64,000 nucleotides of DNA from Metopolophium dirhodum (lineage: Eukaryota; Arthropoda; Insecta; Hemiptera; Aphididae): contig NC_083566.1 of assembly GCF_019925205.1 (NCBI RefSeq), positions 7,254,001 through 7,318,000 on the forward strand. The letters run 5' to 3'. Below, piece after piece: positions 27,241 to 42,556 of the stretch. The notes beneath the pieces were generated by a model, which worked only from the letters and a program-made list of their open reading frames with translations, was not told the origin of the DNA and ran no database searches. The translations under genes and the position numbers were made by a program. Each line of letters starts with the position of its first letter. Positions within the stretch are counted from its first letter, which is position 1.

Positions 27241-29879
27241 CTATGCAGTGTTTAATTCTCGTATTATACCCCTTCCGCCCTCGTCATCGCGATAGGCATT
27301 GCCGCCGTCATCAACGCGACCGTCACACCATAGGTATATATCCACAACAAACGCGCCCGCGAGTCTAACAGCTTAAGATTTTTAAGTAACGCACCCACTA
27401 AAACTTTGCCCTAAACATAGGTACCTAGGTGTACGGTGACCGAGAAACCACGAAATCAATTCGTATAATCACGATCATATACCGCGGCACTGTAGCAGTT
27501 GACGCGTATTTGCACCGTGCGAATATTGTTGTTGTTCCATCGGGCTGTATAGGTACCTAGGTAGATGACAAACGCGGTATAACGTGGATTTTTTACATTG
27601 CATTTTATATTTGTATTGCCTATACTAGCTTATAATAATATTAACAGACCGCGACCTTTGATCCGGAACTATTTCGCACGAAAATATCATAAAATATGTC
27701 ATACACTTACATAAGATGATATTATAAGTATCGCGGTTAACGTTGACACAGTTTTTTCACCGGGCACGGACCCTCCACAACCATAAAATATTGTTTCGCC
27801 GTATTCGTATATAATACATATATATAGGTACTGTTACTCACTATTCTCGTTGCGGCAACTCAGCCATAATCCGCACGGTAGTGATCGTCGTCCGATACTA
27901 AATCCGTATAATCGTTTTCGATGATGCATTTCGACAGGAGAAAATACTCGTGTTAGTGTAGGACCTATACATAGACAATATGTATTGGCAATAACGGCCG
28001 GCCGGTCACACCACCACTACCGCCGTACCAAATCCGGTCCACAAAATTTGCACAAACTGGTTCGCTATAATATAATATAATAATATATAGTATGGCCCAT
28101 ATTGATTTCTGCAAATATTGACAAAATAATAATGGCGCATATAGTTTTGTAAATATAATAATATGCTCCTGTAAGTGTAATTGAAAAAGTCGACATAACC
28201 TAATCAACGACGCATTTCGTATCGATAATATTTTAACAACTCAGCGTATATCCGTATAATGTCCATAGTTTACATAGTTGCAGTATGTGCTAAGTGTTTA
28301 ATGCTCATTGTACACAAAACACAATATATACATATCGGTACAGCATCTACCTAATATCCTTTGGCGATATCATTAATCTCACAACAAATAAATATTATGA
28401 ACTACAGCCGTATAACATTTTCTGTACGCAATAAAATATACTTGAAATAAAAAATGTTAAAAACACAACGATCATAGTACAGCGTGTTATACCTACTGAA
28501 CAATCAAATGAACTAAAATGGTAATACTTCTACAAAATAGTTATCTTTAAACACAGTATAGAATAAAATAGGCATATTTATATATAGCATATACAATTTA
28601 TCTGTCTTACATATACACAGGCGCGTACATAACCCCTTGCCCTGTACAAGCACCTGCCTATGTATATTTTAATAATAGGAAAATTAATTATTTTATTTTT
28701 ATAGTAACCTATTCATTAATGACAATGACAGCAATAAAATCACATATTATGGAAAAAATCCTTAAAACGAGCAGTCTATTTTTAAAACCATTTGATTTAG
28801 ATTTGAATTTTTTTTTTAAATGAATAAATTAAGAGACTGCAGTCCACTAAATTTAATAAGTTAAAACAATTCAATTTGAAATTTAATTTAATAAACACAG
28901 TTTAATTTGAAACGACCGGCATATAGAATAATAATTTTAACCGCTTTACATGATGATCTCTTGTTTTTAAAATCAAAAAGTCAAATGTACAAAAAAAATT
29001 TTAATTTGATGTTTTTTATGGTTTTTGTTAGGTTTCTAATGTATATCTCAAGTTACACAAAGAAATTCAACATTTTGGTTTTAGTTGATTAAGAAGATGA
29101 TCCCTTCTTTCGAGAAAAAACATTTTTCCAAACTGTCAACAAATTGCTTTGGAAAGTTGTAGCGATAAAAGTTACAGTTTATAAGTTGTAAGTAAAATTA
29201 TGATCATTACAATAAAATTGTGCTAATAATCTAGTAGTTGATACCTTAACCCTAATAAAAAAAAAAAAAATACAATTTTATTTTATTTTTAAGTACATTT
29301 TTAACATTTGTGTTTTTATGAACTATATATTAAGTTGAAGAGTTGAATTGTTATTAGAAATACAATGAGACAACTAAGTTATACATATTCATACTAACTC
29401 TGTAAATAAGTAATATTAAAGGGTCAGTGCATATTAGAACAGTGGTGGTTATAGTATGGTCCATGTGTTGCTGTAGCTACATAACATATAACATTTTTTC
29501 AGTGTTATTAATTATTGGGTGATTAATAAATATATAATATTATAATTTATATAATATATTGGGTGATTAATAAATATTTATTGAACAATGGATCATTATA
29601 ATGCAACAAAGTTAAAATAAAATGAATAATTATTATTATTACCTGACATAAACTTAAAAATGTTTATAAAATAATTTTTGCAGACGTTATAATTTTATAA
29701 AAAAATTTAATTTTAATCCCACATAAAAAAATCTATGTGAGTTAAGTGTTTAAAACTACACTTTAATAATTTATTTTAATTCCAGTAAATAATTTGTGAG
29801 AAATTTTTTATTACATTTTAAAGCTTAAAGTTTTTTTATTTATAAAAAAAAATTTATCATATATAAATAAAATAAAAAT

Positions 29880-30103
29880 GTGGGTAAGTGGATGTTGCTC
29901 TGCTGTATAGTAGGTTACAAGGGGATCACTTTCCCAGACAGCATTTTGTAATGATAATATTATAATAGTATTATAATAACGTTATACTAATATTATTCGT
30001 TATTACAATGTTATAATAATATTATTAATCAAAAAATTGCTGTCTGGGTTAATGGATGGTGTTAAATTTGAATTCAATGATATAATATCATTGAAATAAA
30101 TTA
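29880..30103 (+). repeat. Dispersed repeat family R2, copy 1 (interrupted)
   Basis: Left half reads agtggatgttgctctgctg...taggttacaaggggatcac. The right half reads tggatggtgttaaatttg and aattcaatgatataat. Between them is a 116-bp inserted element (29933-30048). The uninterrupted copy 2 lies 250 bp downstream in the same orientation. Confidence 0.8.
29933..30048. mobile_element. Small CCC...GGG inverted-repeat element nested in R2 copy 1
   Basis: Terminal inverted repeats cccagacagca / tgctgtctggg enclose about 90 bp of AT-rich sequence. TTAA follows directly on the right, while the left flank reads acttt. CCC...GGG ends with TTAA are typical of piggyBac-type MITEs; the left TTAA would have lost two bases. 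The uninterrupted copy at 30300 reads cactgtaatgg at the equivalent site. Confidence 0.7.
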
Positions 30104-30299
30104 AAAATAAAATTTTAAATAAAATATAAATAATATTATATTGTTTTTTCAGTACCTATAACTTATAAGGCTATACCTATTACCTATATATTGTTATTAC
30201 TTCTTTGAGATTTTACATTTTATGATAATGTTAGATTCCACATATTTACGTATTTTACTTATTTTTTTTAGTAGTATCAAATTATATACAATTAAAAAA

Positions 30300-30420
30300 A
30301 GTAGGTTAGTGGATGTCGCCCTGCTGTACAGTAGGTTACAAGTGGGTCACTGTAATGGATGGTGTTAAATTTGAATTCAATGATATATTATTATCATTGT
30401 ATAAGAAAAACGATTCTAAG
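30300..30420 (+). repeat. Dispersed repeat family R2, copy 2 (uninterrupted)
   Basis: Reads agtggatgtcgccctgctg, taggttacaagtgggtcac, tggatggtgttaaatttg, then ttatcattgtataagaaaaa and gattctaag. It gives the empty-site comparison for copy 1. Confidence 0.8.
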
Positions 30421-30996
30421 TAAAAACTGTCAGGTTCTCAAACTCAACTCAAAATAATTTGCTAATTTTCGTGATTTTTCCATATTTTTTTCAAGATTTG
30501 AACTTTAAATGCTTATAAATAAAAACTGCGACTAAGGATTTTTAATATTTTTCAAAAGTCATTTTAAAAATATAGTAGGAGCCTTGTATTAAAATTTCAA
30601 GCTTTTTTTATCCAACAAATAAAGTTTTATTGACATTCATAGAAAAAAAGACTAATCAAATTGGAAACAGAAAATATTCCTTAACAGTTCAAAACAAATC
30701 AAAATATTTTTAAAATTTTATCGTGTATAGAAAATGGAAATATAAATGACCAGTGAAAATTTCTTGCATATATGTTCATTTGTTTTAGAGTTACACTAAA
30801 AACCAAAATCGATTTTGTGTAAAACCGATTTTGCGTAAAAATTCCCGTTTTATTTTATTTTTTGTGTTGTTTTTCCCGTCGCTTTTGAAAACTATTGGGA
30901 ATTTTAAATTATTTCGACTACTTATATGTACAAAATAAATAAAAAAAAAACACATCATTGTACAATCAATACATTCATCGTTCCACTCAGAATCTA
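30405..30996. repeat. Possible non-autonomous element with inverted gattctaagt / actcagaatc ends
   Basis: Starts acgattctaagt and ends ccactcagaatct, which is nearly its inverse. The interior includes ccgattttgcgtaaaa and cccgttttattttatt with no open frame. gattctaag also occurs near 34775 and 38070, consistent with a common end of a dispersed element. Confidence 0.4.
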
Positions 30997-31004
30997 AAAG
31001 AAGG

Positions 31005-31150
31005 AATGTAGGTAGTTGCTTTGCCGTACAAACCGTACAATATATGCTGCGTAAGTCTTGAGCGTAGGTACATCGTCATTGTGTAAATCACTGCAATGGG
31101 TATTAATGTATTATTGTGTTTAATTTGAATTCAATATGATAACTCATTGC
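31005..31150 (+). repeat. Dispersed repeat family R2, copy 3 (diverged)
   Basis: Contains ggtagttgctttgccgtac and, 100 bp on, gtttaatttgaattcaat followed by ataactcattgcaa, in the same order as copies 1 and 2. It carries an extra stretch in the middle. Confidence 0.6.
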
Positions 31151-34100
31151 AAATATAGAGAAGAATAGATGTCAACCTATATTACTAAATATATTTCATG
31201 GTAGGAATATTTATATTGCTATTATAGTAATTTATTTTACTATTACCTAGTTCAATTATAATTTTTTCTGAAAACATTATTAATATTTAATTATTATAAT
31301 AGTACTTGTATTATAGTATTAAAACTTTTGAGTAAATTCTGATTTAACGTACGACAGTGTGAATAGGTTCCTAATATAAAATAGGCAATAGCTTAAAACC
31401 AATCTACATATTTTTTCGTTGTGTATATATATAAAATATAATTATATAGGTACGTAAACGTTTCAAGTCCCCCCGAATAATATATTTAAATTATACAATA
31501 CGATAACTACTATACCATCATCGTTATTTTTTATTTAAATTTGAACTTCAAACATTCATTAAAGAAAATCCGTGCCAATATATTTTTAAATATCTATGAA
31601 AACAACTTATGTGTGATCTTGACTATATTTTCTAGCTTTTTGACAGAGCCTTTAACAGTTTTAAAAAAAATAATTACATATTAAATTTAGAAATGTATTA
31701 GTCTTATATATTAAACGCTTTCAACGATTGTACGTCAGTCGAGAGTAGTACCTACCACATGTTTAACTATTTTGAGGTTTACTGGCCAATAGATAATACA
31801 TAATAACATTAAAATAACACAAACAAAATTTGATCCTATTTACCTATAGTCTATACGACAAACATACCTAACTTCATCTATTTTTACTACGATTTTTAAT
31901 CAAGATCATAAATTTACGCTGTATGTAAAATAGTTTGCTTCACAAATTGCATTCTTCTTCTTATTTTTTACATCTGACAAGAGAAAATATGTGCCGAGTT
32001 CGAATTACTCTATATACCTAGAGACAATTTATTGTTTTACGTTATTTAACTAATGAGTACCTATTAATTAACTAAATTGCATTGATCACGTATAGCACTA
32101 ATCCATATATTTGTTTCAGATATTACTTGAATAATATTAATATATAAGATTAACGATAAAATAATTCGTAAGAATTCATAAAAAGAGGTATATTATTAAA
32201 TAATATTAAACTACGTAAAAAATATTAATTTAAGCGAAAATCGATCGGTAATATATTTGCCAAACTGGCAAAAATTATGATGATATAATAGAATATTATC
32301 AAGAATATAATGGCAAATTTCAACAGATCGATAGTCATGTGAAGCATTTATGTGCATTACGAAATATGATGATGAACTGTCTTGCACATATTATTATCGT
32401 CCCAATAATATTATAATACATCAATAATGCATTTTTAAGCCGAAGCATATTTATTGGAGAAAAAATGTTATTCTATGTTGGTATTATGCGATTAATAAAT
32501 ACATTTACTCGACCTCAATATAAATAGTAAAGATACTAAAAAATAAGTCATATTTAATATAATATTATATCTATAATGAGAATTATCGAAGTCTTTTTCT
32601 GATCGCTGCTTCTCCCAAACCCAAACCCCGAGCAGCTTTAATTTAAATATAATATTGTATTCACTTTTATTGTAATGATTAATAAAATAGTAATCGATAA
32701 TGAATTATAAATATAAAATAAAATTGTGTTGGATACAATTCACGTAACGCAACGCATTTAATTGTATATATTTTATTTATTAATGAATCGTTTTATTACG
32801 TATATAATATTAAGATCTATCTTAAGTTTAATTCACGATTAATATTATATCATTACACAACTATTATAGAAACCTAAAATGCTTTTTGATTTATAATCAC
32901 ATAATAACGACAACACTTCAACGTCCTCTGAAACTGGATAGTATAATTTTATTAAATTATAATCAAGAAATCCATTGATTGCATAAAAACGAAATAATAA
33001 ATTGTTAAGCACACAGAATAAACCATTTCCGCGAGAAATTTAAGAAAACTACAACGTTGTACCATTCCATTACATCGATTAAAATATTTTTTTATACACA
33101 GATTGATTATTATGTTATATCAGCTACAGAAACCGATTTTACGTAGGCAGATAACAAGAAACAACTATTATTATAGTGAATACTAAACACACTGCAGCGG
33201 GTGAGACGGGAGAACACATTTTCTGCGTTTAAGCAAAATTGTTAGGAAAATAAGACTGTAATAGGTATAGACTTTCTACTCCAATTAGTCACCGAAACCA
33301 TTTCTTTTAGAAGCTTAGGAAATATAAACAAATTCGGTCAGTTATATTATCTTATATACCTACATATTATAAAAAAAAAAAAATCACAATAACGAAAATC
33401 GTACATTGGTCTACATATAAACATGTGGATCTAGTAGGCCAAATGCGATGAACCGGTTTACCATAATGTCTGGGGTGCATGTATTCCAATAGGTATACTA
33501 TCTACATTTTGGGAGACCAGTCACTAGCAAAAGAAGAAGAAAAAAAACATAAATAAATGAGTAAAAGAAACGAATAGATACGGAAAACCCGCAGAAACTC
33601 GCGTGTACTTTATATTTCGAATAAAAAACGAGTTATATTGTGAACCCGATAGCTTCAGGAAGTTGGTGCACTCAATATGTTTTTATAATAGTGTGATTAT
33701 CATAGAACCGGCTGTCCATCCAATCACCCTTACTCCGTCTCTCTCACGCTCGATTCGGTACCTATCCTCCTTTTCAGTTAACTATCTCTCCACGCGGAGT
33801 GCCGCGCAATCTAATAAAAGTTAATGCGAATTCTATACACTAATTATACGTCCATTTAACCCGTCTTCAGATCGGTATAGCCCTAAGGTTACATAAGACC
33901 AAGACCTTGGTGCTCGAGTAATATGGAAGAGCGCGCGAGAGAGAGAATGTTAAAAAAAAAAACGAACACAATAATAATAAATTGGGTGTTATTCAAATTC
34001 ACTATACACTCGCAATATAGGTGTTTTATTCATTGATCATTATAAGTAGCGGCAAATCGGGTCTAATTATATTGCTCACGGTCGTTATAATATAGTGCCC

Positions 34101-37100
34101 TCTAGTCCTCCAGAGTTGAAGAACATGGCAGTAATGTGTTACCTACTGGCATTATGAAAAAGTGATATGAAAAACTTCACGATAGGTAGCATTGCAGAGG
34201 TATTACGGTTCTTCGGCATCAATCAATTTAAATAATATTCGTATTAATAACGCCTATTTAATTGTTTTGCAAAATATTTTTACTGATTATTACATTTTCA
34301 TTGATCTTTAGGTATATGGACTTTATCGAAAGTTGCATAGCTACACGTTATATTAATAAGTAGGTAGATACGAAATTATTAATATATTAATATTATATGA
34401 AATGCCATTTGTAGTTCAAAACTTCTATTAAATAGATAAAGTCATAAATAATTAAAACGATATGTTAATATAATATTTTTATCTGTATTGAAAAATATGT
34501 TCATAAATAATAAACTACATAATATAAGGTACACAGAACAAGTGACAAATATTATATTAACCAATTAACACGTTTTTATATAATATATTATTTTTTTTGT
34601 AACTTGTGATAACAATAAAATTATTTAAGTTAGTATTCACATAGTTGATTTTTAAAGATATTATTTTATGCTTTCAAATTATTTAAATTACTGGAGTTTT
34701 ATTAGAATTATTTTAACCTATGACGTATATATAAAATATAAAATAAATGATAAACCATTGTAATAAAAAAATGATTCTAAGTAGCGTTATCTGTTAATCC
34801 AAAAAACAAGTGTGTTACATTCCTTCACCGATTTAATATCGGGTTTCTTGAAAAATGCTACTGACTTGAAGTATGAAAACATAACAGTAAGATAGCCGAC
34901 ATGTTTACAAAGTACAGTACCTACTGTCGAGTTTTGGTGATTCTCTTGTTTAGTCCACCTCGGAATAGGATAATGGCATAGTGTGAAATTAAATTTTAAA
35001 GCACTCTAGCAGTCTAGCGATAATAAAATGATTGCATTCGAAAAATACTTTTGAGCTTGCAGGTTAAAGTCACCAACTGATATTTTAAAAAATTTAAAAA
35101 AAACTTTAACCAGCGACTGTGAATTATTTCGAATGTTGACGGAAATTTTCATTAATATGCTTCTTGGAAAATTCATTTAAGGCATTTCACCTAATGTAGT
35201 GTTTTTATATATAATGTAGTGTTATTTACCTATAGTGGCTAGTGTACTTTAGCGTATACGCTATCCTAACCTATTAGGTAAGAATTTTAAAATGTCGAAC
35301 ACATTTATCATTATTTTAACAATTATTAGTAAGTTATATACTTTATTTAATATACCTGCCTAGACGTCTGGTAATAGCCACACTATTATTATAATTAAAT
35401 TTAACAATTTCAGTCAATTATTCTAATAGTTTATTTTTATAATATATAGTTGTACGTTGTAACTCATTACTCGCACTTTCAGCACAAGCTATTACTGTAC
35501 AGGAGGTTAATTAATATATGTGCGGGGTTTAATTTACATATCTGCTATATAATATTCATTAATATGATTAGATTTTTGAAAAAATTAACAAAGATGTATA
35601 TTATAAAATACATTAGAATACACCCAGATTAATGACTCTCATTTTAATATAATTAATCATTTTAGTACAATATTAAATTATATGATAAATATAGTTTAAT
35701 AATTTTCAAAAAAATTAACTATTTGAAACATTGAAAGCCAATTTTAATTTTTAACTGTGTTATTTACTGAAACTTACATATTTGTAATATACTTAATAAT
35801 ATAGTTAATACGAAATCAGTTAAATATGATAAAAAAATAACTTATAGTATGATAGTTGATAATTGTTAGCTAAAAATATGAATTTGCTATTGTGCACAGT
35901 ACCTATTCTATACTTTTAGTCACAGATTGTCAGCTTGATTTCGCTTAAAATAAGTTTGAGAATGATGGGCATCTACCATTCAGGTACAAATTAATGCCTA
36001 ATCAAAATTGTATTGCTATATAATTTTAAACAATAGAATTATGTGTAAGTACTCCTAACATATGTTAGGTACCTATGTCCTATATATAAGTATATCGTAC
36101 CTATATATTATGATAATAAAAACATAATACGCATATTACAAATTAAAATTAGAATTTAAAACTATTTAGGTATAATAATGGAAGCACTAGGCCACTATGC
36201 ACATAATTTATTTCTTATAGTAAGACAAATTAAATTTACCATTGCAAGGACAAGTCATAATAACCTTGATAGCCAAATTGTATAGTATATACGTTAAACA
36301 TATATAATAAAAGATTTATAATAAAAATTCGCATTTTGTAATGGTTTCCTACAAAAATACTAAATGATAATACAAAACAATATAATTCTGATTTTAATGT
36401 AAATACATAAACAGGTGGTTGTGACTAAATATAACATAATACACCTACATTTCAATATTATCATTATTATATTAAGATATTAAAATATTATCAATAGCCT
36501 TTATTTTTTGTATCTCAACATACAAATATCACAGTTTTTGATACCCAAAGTCTTAACACAAATTCCGTATACTTGGGGTGGTTTATGATGACGTGGATTA
36601 TATTATTATATAAATCCTTTACCTACCTACTTAAAATAAAAAAAAATGTTAGCGAAGTTGAGATCGAATGAGGGGCCAATATGCACAACAATGTACGTCT
36701 TTGGAGATCTGTGCGATAGCAAATCCAGTATTCGTGACCGGCATAGTTGGACTTCATTATACATAAATTCAATACTCTCCTTATGGTATCATATAGAGGT
36801 CTATAAAAAAAATCTGCATTCAATGACAATAAAAAGCTCTTTTGTCCCCAAACTTGTTGGAGCTATGATGATAATATAGTAATTTGCTCAAATCAACAAC
36901 ATTAGTGTCTTATGTGAACGGTGTAAATACGAAGTTTTTTTATTCTTATTTATTACTTATAGTGGATACGTAAACATTTTTTAATTATTTATTATTAATA
37001 CTCCGTTTTTATCTTCGCTTTTTGGTAACTATATAAGTACAATTTCTAGTATATTAACTATTATAATATAGTGACATCAATGTGTTTTCAAAAATAATAA

Positions 37101-40100
37101 TGTTATTTATATTTATATATTTTTATTATATATCTATAATAACATATTCTTGAAGACAAATACGTGGAAATGAATAAGAAAAATCGGGAAAATATATTAT
37201 TATGACTCACAATACAATCGTGTTGTGGGAAAAAGAGTTGAGAAGAATATTTAAAATATTATGAAGAAAAAGTAGATATTGAGAACCAGTTTCGTTTTAT
37301 TTGTATTCTTAATTCTTTTATCTCGAGAAAATATTTCAAGACAAAATGGTAAAGTAATAGTTAATTGTGTGCTGTGAATATTAATAATAAATTATAAATT
37401 ATTTATGATATAAATGGTTTAGATAAGGACGAAAAGTATTGTATAGCTGACAGAAAATAAAATAAAAATTCAATTAAATAATGAAGATGAATTTGTGCAT
37501 ATTAACCCAAAAGCCAAAACTTAAGCTGGTTGAATATTTTTTTTTAATACACTTACAATAAATTATTATTTTAAAACATTACACTGAAAGTAATAGCCAA
37601 TAAGTAATAATTAAAAGTTAAAATATGTTGTTTAGATAGTAAAAAGGCACATACGACGTAATTAAGGTTATTTAATTATATTAAATCAAATATAAATAAT
37701 TTTTTTATTAATATTATTAAGCTACTATAGTAAATCTTAACTTTAAATGTTAGGTGTATTCGAAAATTAATACATATTAAAAATAATAACAAAAAATAAA
37801 ATATTGTAAACCTATAATATTTAATATGGGTTAACCCTAGGTTTTTGTAAAATACATTTTCCATACAAAAAAAAATCCTTATTTTTGTATACAGCACGAA
37901 TATAAACTATAAACAATAAATATTATATAAATTCGAATAAACAAGGAAGGTTCATAAATAAAATACTTATTTTTACTTCTACGAACTATAATAATTTTAT
38001 TAAATTATTTATTGCAAGTACCTGCCTATACATTTTACAAAGTAGTTATATAATAGTATATTACAATGATTCTAAGTTCGATAAATGAATAGTAATAATA
38101 TGAAAATTTAAACTTGTTAGAATAGTTGATTTTTTTTTATAAATTTTTATATTGCCCATAATTATAATATTAAAGTACTGTTATCTGGTTATTAAAACTA
38201 TTTCAAACAGGTGATTTAAAATAATTGTTTAGTATAATGTACAATAACCTATTTCATTTAGTTGCTTTGACTGCACCAAATAGCTAATAGGTAACATATA
38301 TGTTTATTTATGGTGTTATAAAGTGTTAAGACTGTAGTTAAACATTTTACAATTTTAATGAATTTCTTAATATAAGTTCTGAAATGTTTGAAATGTTAAT
38401 GTGATATATAAATTACTAAACTTAATATTCAATGCCCAATAATCGGTTACATAGATTCAAACTACATGATACTATAATAATATAATATAAATAAATCTAT
38501 ATAGTTACCTAGTACCTGAACAGGCTCAACATGAAAACTGTAGGTATAAATATCTTGATTTCAAAATACAGGTACTTACCACTTTAGTACATTAATTTAT
38601 TGAAACAATGAATAATATATTCTGAATAATTTAAAAATCTATAGGATGAGTAGTTCTAGTATAATATTAGTTCACTTTAATATAGTAAAAATAAAAAAGT
38701 ACTTACCATTAAGGCAATAGTTTAAAGCCGTGCATTCAATAAAATAATTGTATGAGTAGATAAAACTAACGAATTAAATCGTATTTTTACCAGTTAAAAA
38801 TTATTTGAATGTAGAAATAAAATAACACTGGGTGATGGCACTCGCAAAACGGTTTTGAGCCGACAAGTTCAGTAAAAACACGCTGACAATAACTCATCAA
38901 TAAGATTTATAGTTGCAGTTGTAGTTGTCGATGATTATTATTTACGATTAGAAAAACTACTGACCAATATCATCAGCTAGATAAGGCCAACGACCTCTAA
39001 ATTCGGTATAAACATTTTGTAAAGTATCAAACGTGATAACATATATTATTTGTGGGTACAGGAATCGAAGGTTGTTTTAACAATGTCCTGTCACTGCTAT
39101 TTAAAATGGTCTATATTTCTAGTACGCAAATAAAAAATAGTATAATAATCGGCAGTTGAGTACCTACTTTTCTATTATTTTCCGACGATAATAAAATTGG
39201 CCGAACTGCACGGCTATAACTATAATAGGTACATAATATATTTTAAAACCGAAATAGTATACGAGACCTACCCAACACAATATTTTGATGAGGTAGCCTA
39301 ACAAGAACATTAAAAAACTAGCCGTTTTCAAACGTCACACGACCAGTATAATAGTATAGATGTACTTACCTACTTCCTATGCTTCACGAAAATATATAAC
39401 CCGTTAAATATTGCGTTTTGCACGGGAACCCATTTGATGGTTTTCTTTTCTTTTTCTTTATTATTACTGTTCATAATAATGTGGTCTCCACAGTTGCTTG
39501 CAAGACTTGCCCAACCTTACCCCGTGTAACCTAAATAATCATGGAAATGTCATTGTAATATACTTATGAATTATGACGACTATTCGGTGTAGGTACTGGT
39601 TATGGTTTCTAGGAAGCATCACGGGTCCTCCCATTGTTCTCCCCATCCTGCGAATATATCAGAATTCAGAAGTGATTTATGTCATTCGGTGATACGGTTC
39701 ACCAGACATTATGTATACTCATTTGGTGCGTACGTAATACCTCCTCTTTCTTATTAATATTATTATTTTTTTTAATCATCCCGGAGTCAACTGAGACAGA
39801 TATTGGTCGGAGCACAATAACAATATTTCGTATTTTATGCTTAGAGTTCTACGGATAATAATATTATGGCATGTACGAAATATACATATTATTATTGTGA
39901 ATAATGGTTAATAATAATCTACCAACTATTATACACAACAACGCCAAACTGTGATTTAATTTAAAATTACAAATTAGTATTAAATAGTTTTTACAGCTTG
40001 AAATACATAAGAATCTAAAGCGATAATGACGTATTAAGAAATCGTTAGCCTTATTGGCTGTATGTTTTAGTAATCGAAAATAATTGTTTTATTTATGTTC

Positions 40101-41599
40101 TAAATGCAAATTTATAGGTATTATATCGCATGTTAAAATATGTTTATTAAATATTGAAATATAAACCATTACAACCCGATGATACGTCGTAAAGTTAGTT
40201 ATCATACTAATTTAAAACATTGTTAAATTTAACAACTAAATGAAAAATATTTTGTGAAAATTAAAAAGTACAGTGTTACAGATAACTACAAATTGTAGAA
40301 ATATTTTAAACTGTATAACTTATTATACAGTGTCGGCTAATATTAATCATGCTTAAACATAATATAAGTACCTGTTGATAAACGGATCAAGAAAAAATTA
40401 AATAAATACTTGGACAACAATAACTAGCCATTATAGGAATCAATATCGATAGAATTTGCCAATTGTGCCAAAAATAGTTTTTTTGAATACCAATATTGCG
40501 CCGGTCACGTTTTACTAAGAGCAACTACACAAATTGCGAAACTATAATGTTGAGCGACTGGTAGTCAAACTGCACTGATTTTATTTAGGCATTAATATAA
40601 AATTACAAAACAAACATGTAAAATACAATACAATCATTGACACTGAATACATAGTTATAAATTAATATATTTTTAGTTTTTTACAATAAATTCCTATCTA
40701 ATGATATCATGTTTTTTAAATCAGACACTTTTTAAAGAAGTATATAATATTAATATGATAACATAAAATAGGTATAATATATAGTTTTTTTGCGTAAATG
40801 TATATATTTTTTTCGATTTAAAAGGTTTTTTCTGACATATTTTATTATATGACTATAATGTATAGAAAAAATATTAAACTTCATATAGGTAATAAAAAAT
40901 ATATATACATACGTAAAAAAATATTTTAAAATTAGCAGCGCGGCTGGTCTTTCGTACATCCTCTAAAATGATAAATAATCTCAATGCAATAACTGATTTA
41001 TTGATCAAAACAATTTGTTTTTCAGTGCAACCGCTACAAATATGTCCAATAAAGAAGCGTTAAAAATAATTCATACAACCCATTTGAATATTAGAAGACA
41101 GAATGTAGGATAAGTATTATATGTATAGTATTTCTATTAATTAATATGGTGACAATTTTTTTTGTCAGTCATTTTGACAAGTTTATTTTAAAATATTTTG
41201 AACTAATGCAATTTATACGTTGCATATCAATTGGCACTCAATATTACAAATTATGAAATAATATCACTATAATATGTACATACTCGATGATTGAGTAATA
41301 TTTATTGACCATATGTATGACAATTAAAATGAGTTATTTAATGACTATAGAAGTAATCAGCCATGTGTTTGAAATAGCATAACCATAAAAATGAATAACT
41401 TATTAGGTTTAATATGAATTTCTACAAACACCGTGTTGAATAAATTTGACTGTTAGAAGCACGTATATAATAATAAATGGTAGGTACCTAATAGAACCTA
41501 AAGCATAAAGTATAATTATCTCACACTCTATCATTATAAAAATAATTAAGAAATTAGGTTTATAATATTATACGTCTATAATTTAACTAATCAACTTAA

Positions 41600-41787
41600 G
41601 GTAGGTACAGTGGCGGATTTAAGCGGACCGGCCAGAGGTGCCCGGGCTCCCCTCTCCCCATTGGCCTAGCAACCAAGGTTAATAAATTGGGCAGTTTTTA
41701 AATATTTGTGTCGTAAAACTTGAAAAAAAGACAATGCCCCCCCCCCCCCCAAAAAAAAAAAATAAAGATCCACCACATGGTAGGTAC
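41600..41787. mobile_element. hAT-like MITE with 8-10 bp target duplication
   Basis: An element of about 170 bp starts agtggcggattta and ends agatccaccacat, imperfect inverse of each other. It is flanked by ggtaggtaca at 41600-41609 and 41779-41788. hAT elements make 8-bp duplications. It contains a C14-A12 homopolymer junction. Caveat: gtaggtac is a common string in this genome, so the duplication could be partly chance. Confidence 0.55.
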
Positions 41788-42529
41788 ACATTTTCAAATA
41801 ATAAACAAGCAAAATATTTTAATATTGTTTTTGAATCCAATCCAGTTATATAAGTATTTATAATTATTTTATTATTAAACCATTTTAATGATAGTATCAC
41901 CATACGTATGTGCTTCGGTTCAATAGTTTATCATTTTGGGGATATTGTTTAATCACTACTTTAAGGTAATTAGTGTATTTTCAGAGATTTTACAGGCAAT
42001 GGTGAAATTTATTTGGCGAGGATAGGGTGTCCGATGTCACCACTAACTTAAAATTATTTGTTAATTATTGATAATTAGATAATTTCCCTTCCATTAATGC
42101 TTCAATACGGTGTCATAATTACTCATAGGTCCATCGTGTATAATATACAATATACATATAATATGAATATCAACTTATACTTCTAATATTATATATTGTT
42201 ATCAATTTATCACTTATCAACTACGAAATCGTATAATATTATCTTACCAGCAGTCTGCTGTTGTGGTGTATTTCGTCGGTACTTGTGCTTTTTTACGTTC
42301 AGTTATAGTTATTAGGTACCATTGCTCATTATTTTATTGATAGTACCAGCACACATGACGATAACTTAAAGACGAAATTAATGCGAATTAAAGTATATTT
42401 TTTAAAACTTTATTTGGCTTATTTTCTTAATTATAGTAAAACTGTTTCAGCTGTTTGCTTTGGTTGATTATAAGCATTAAATTCTTTCAAATCCTTGCTA
42501 TTTTAAAAGTACAAATTGTAGTCGATATG

Positions 42530-42556
42530 AATAATAATAATAATAATAATAATAAT
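42530..42556. repeat. (AAT)n microsatellite
   Basis: Uninterrupted AAT units. Confidence 0.85.

Noticed and set aside
27043..27368. Ser-Val and Leu-Cys repeat proteins
   Set aside because: Product of a hexanucleotide array, open in every frame; no flanking coding signal.
36623..36879. Overlapping frames on both strands
   Set aside because: No domain, no splice context; typical chance frames for a slightly less AT-rich patch.
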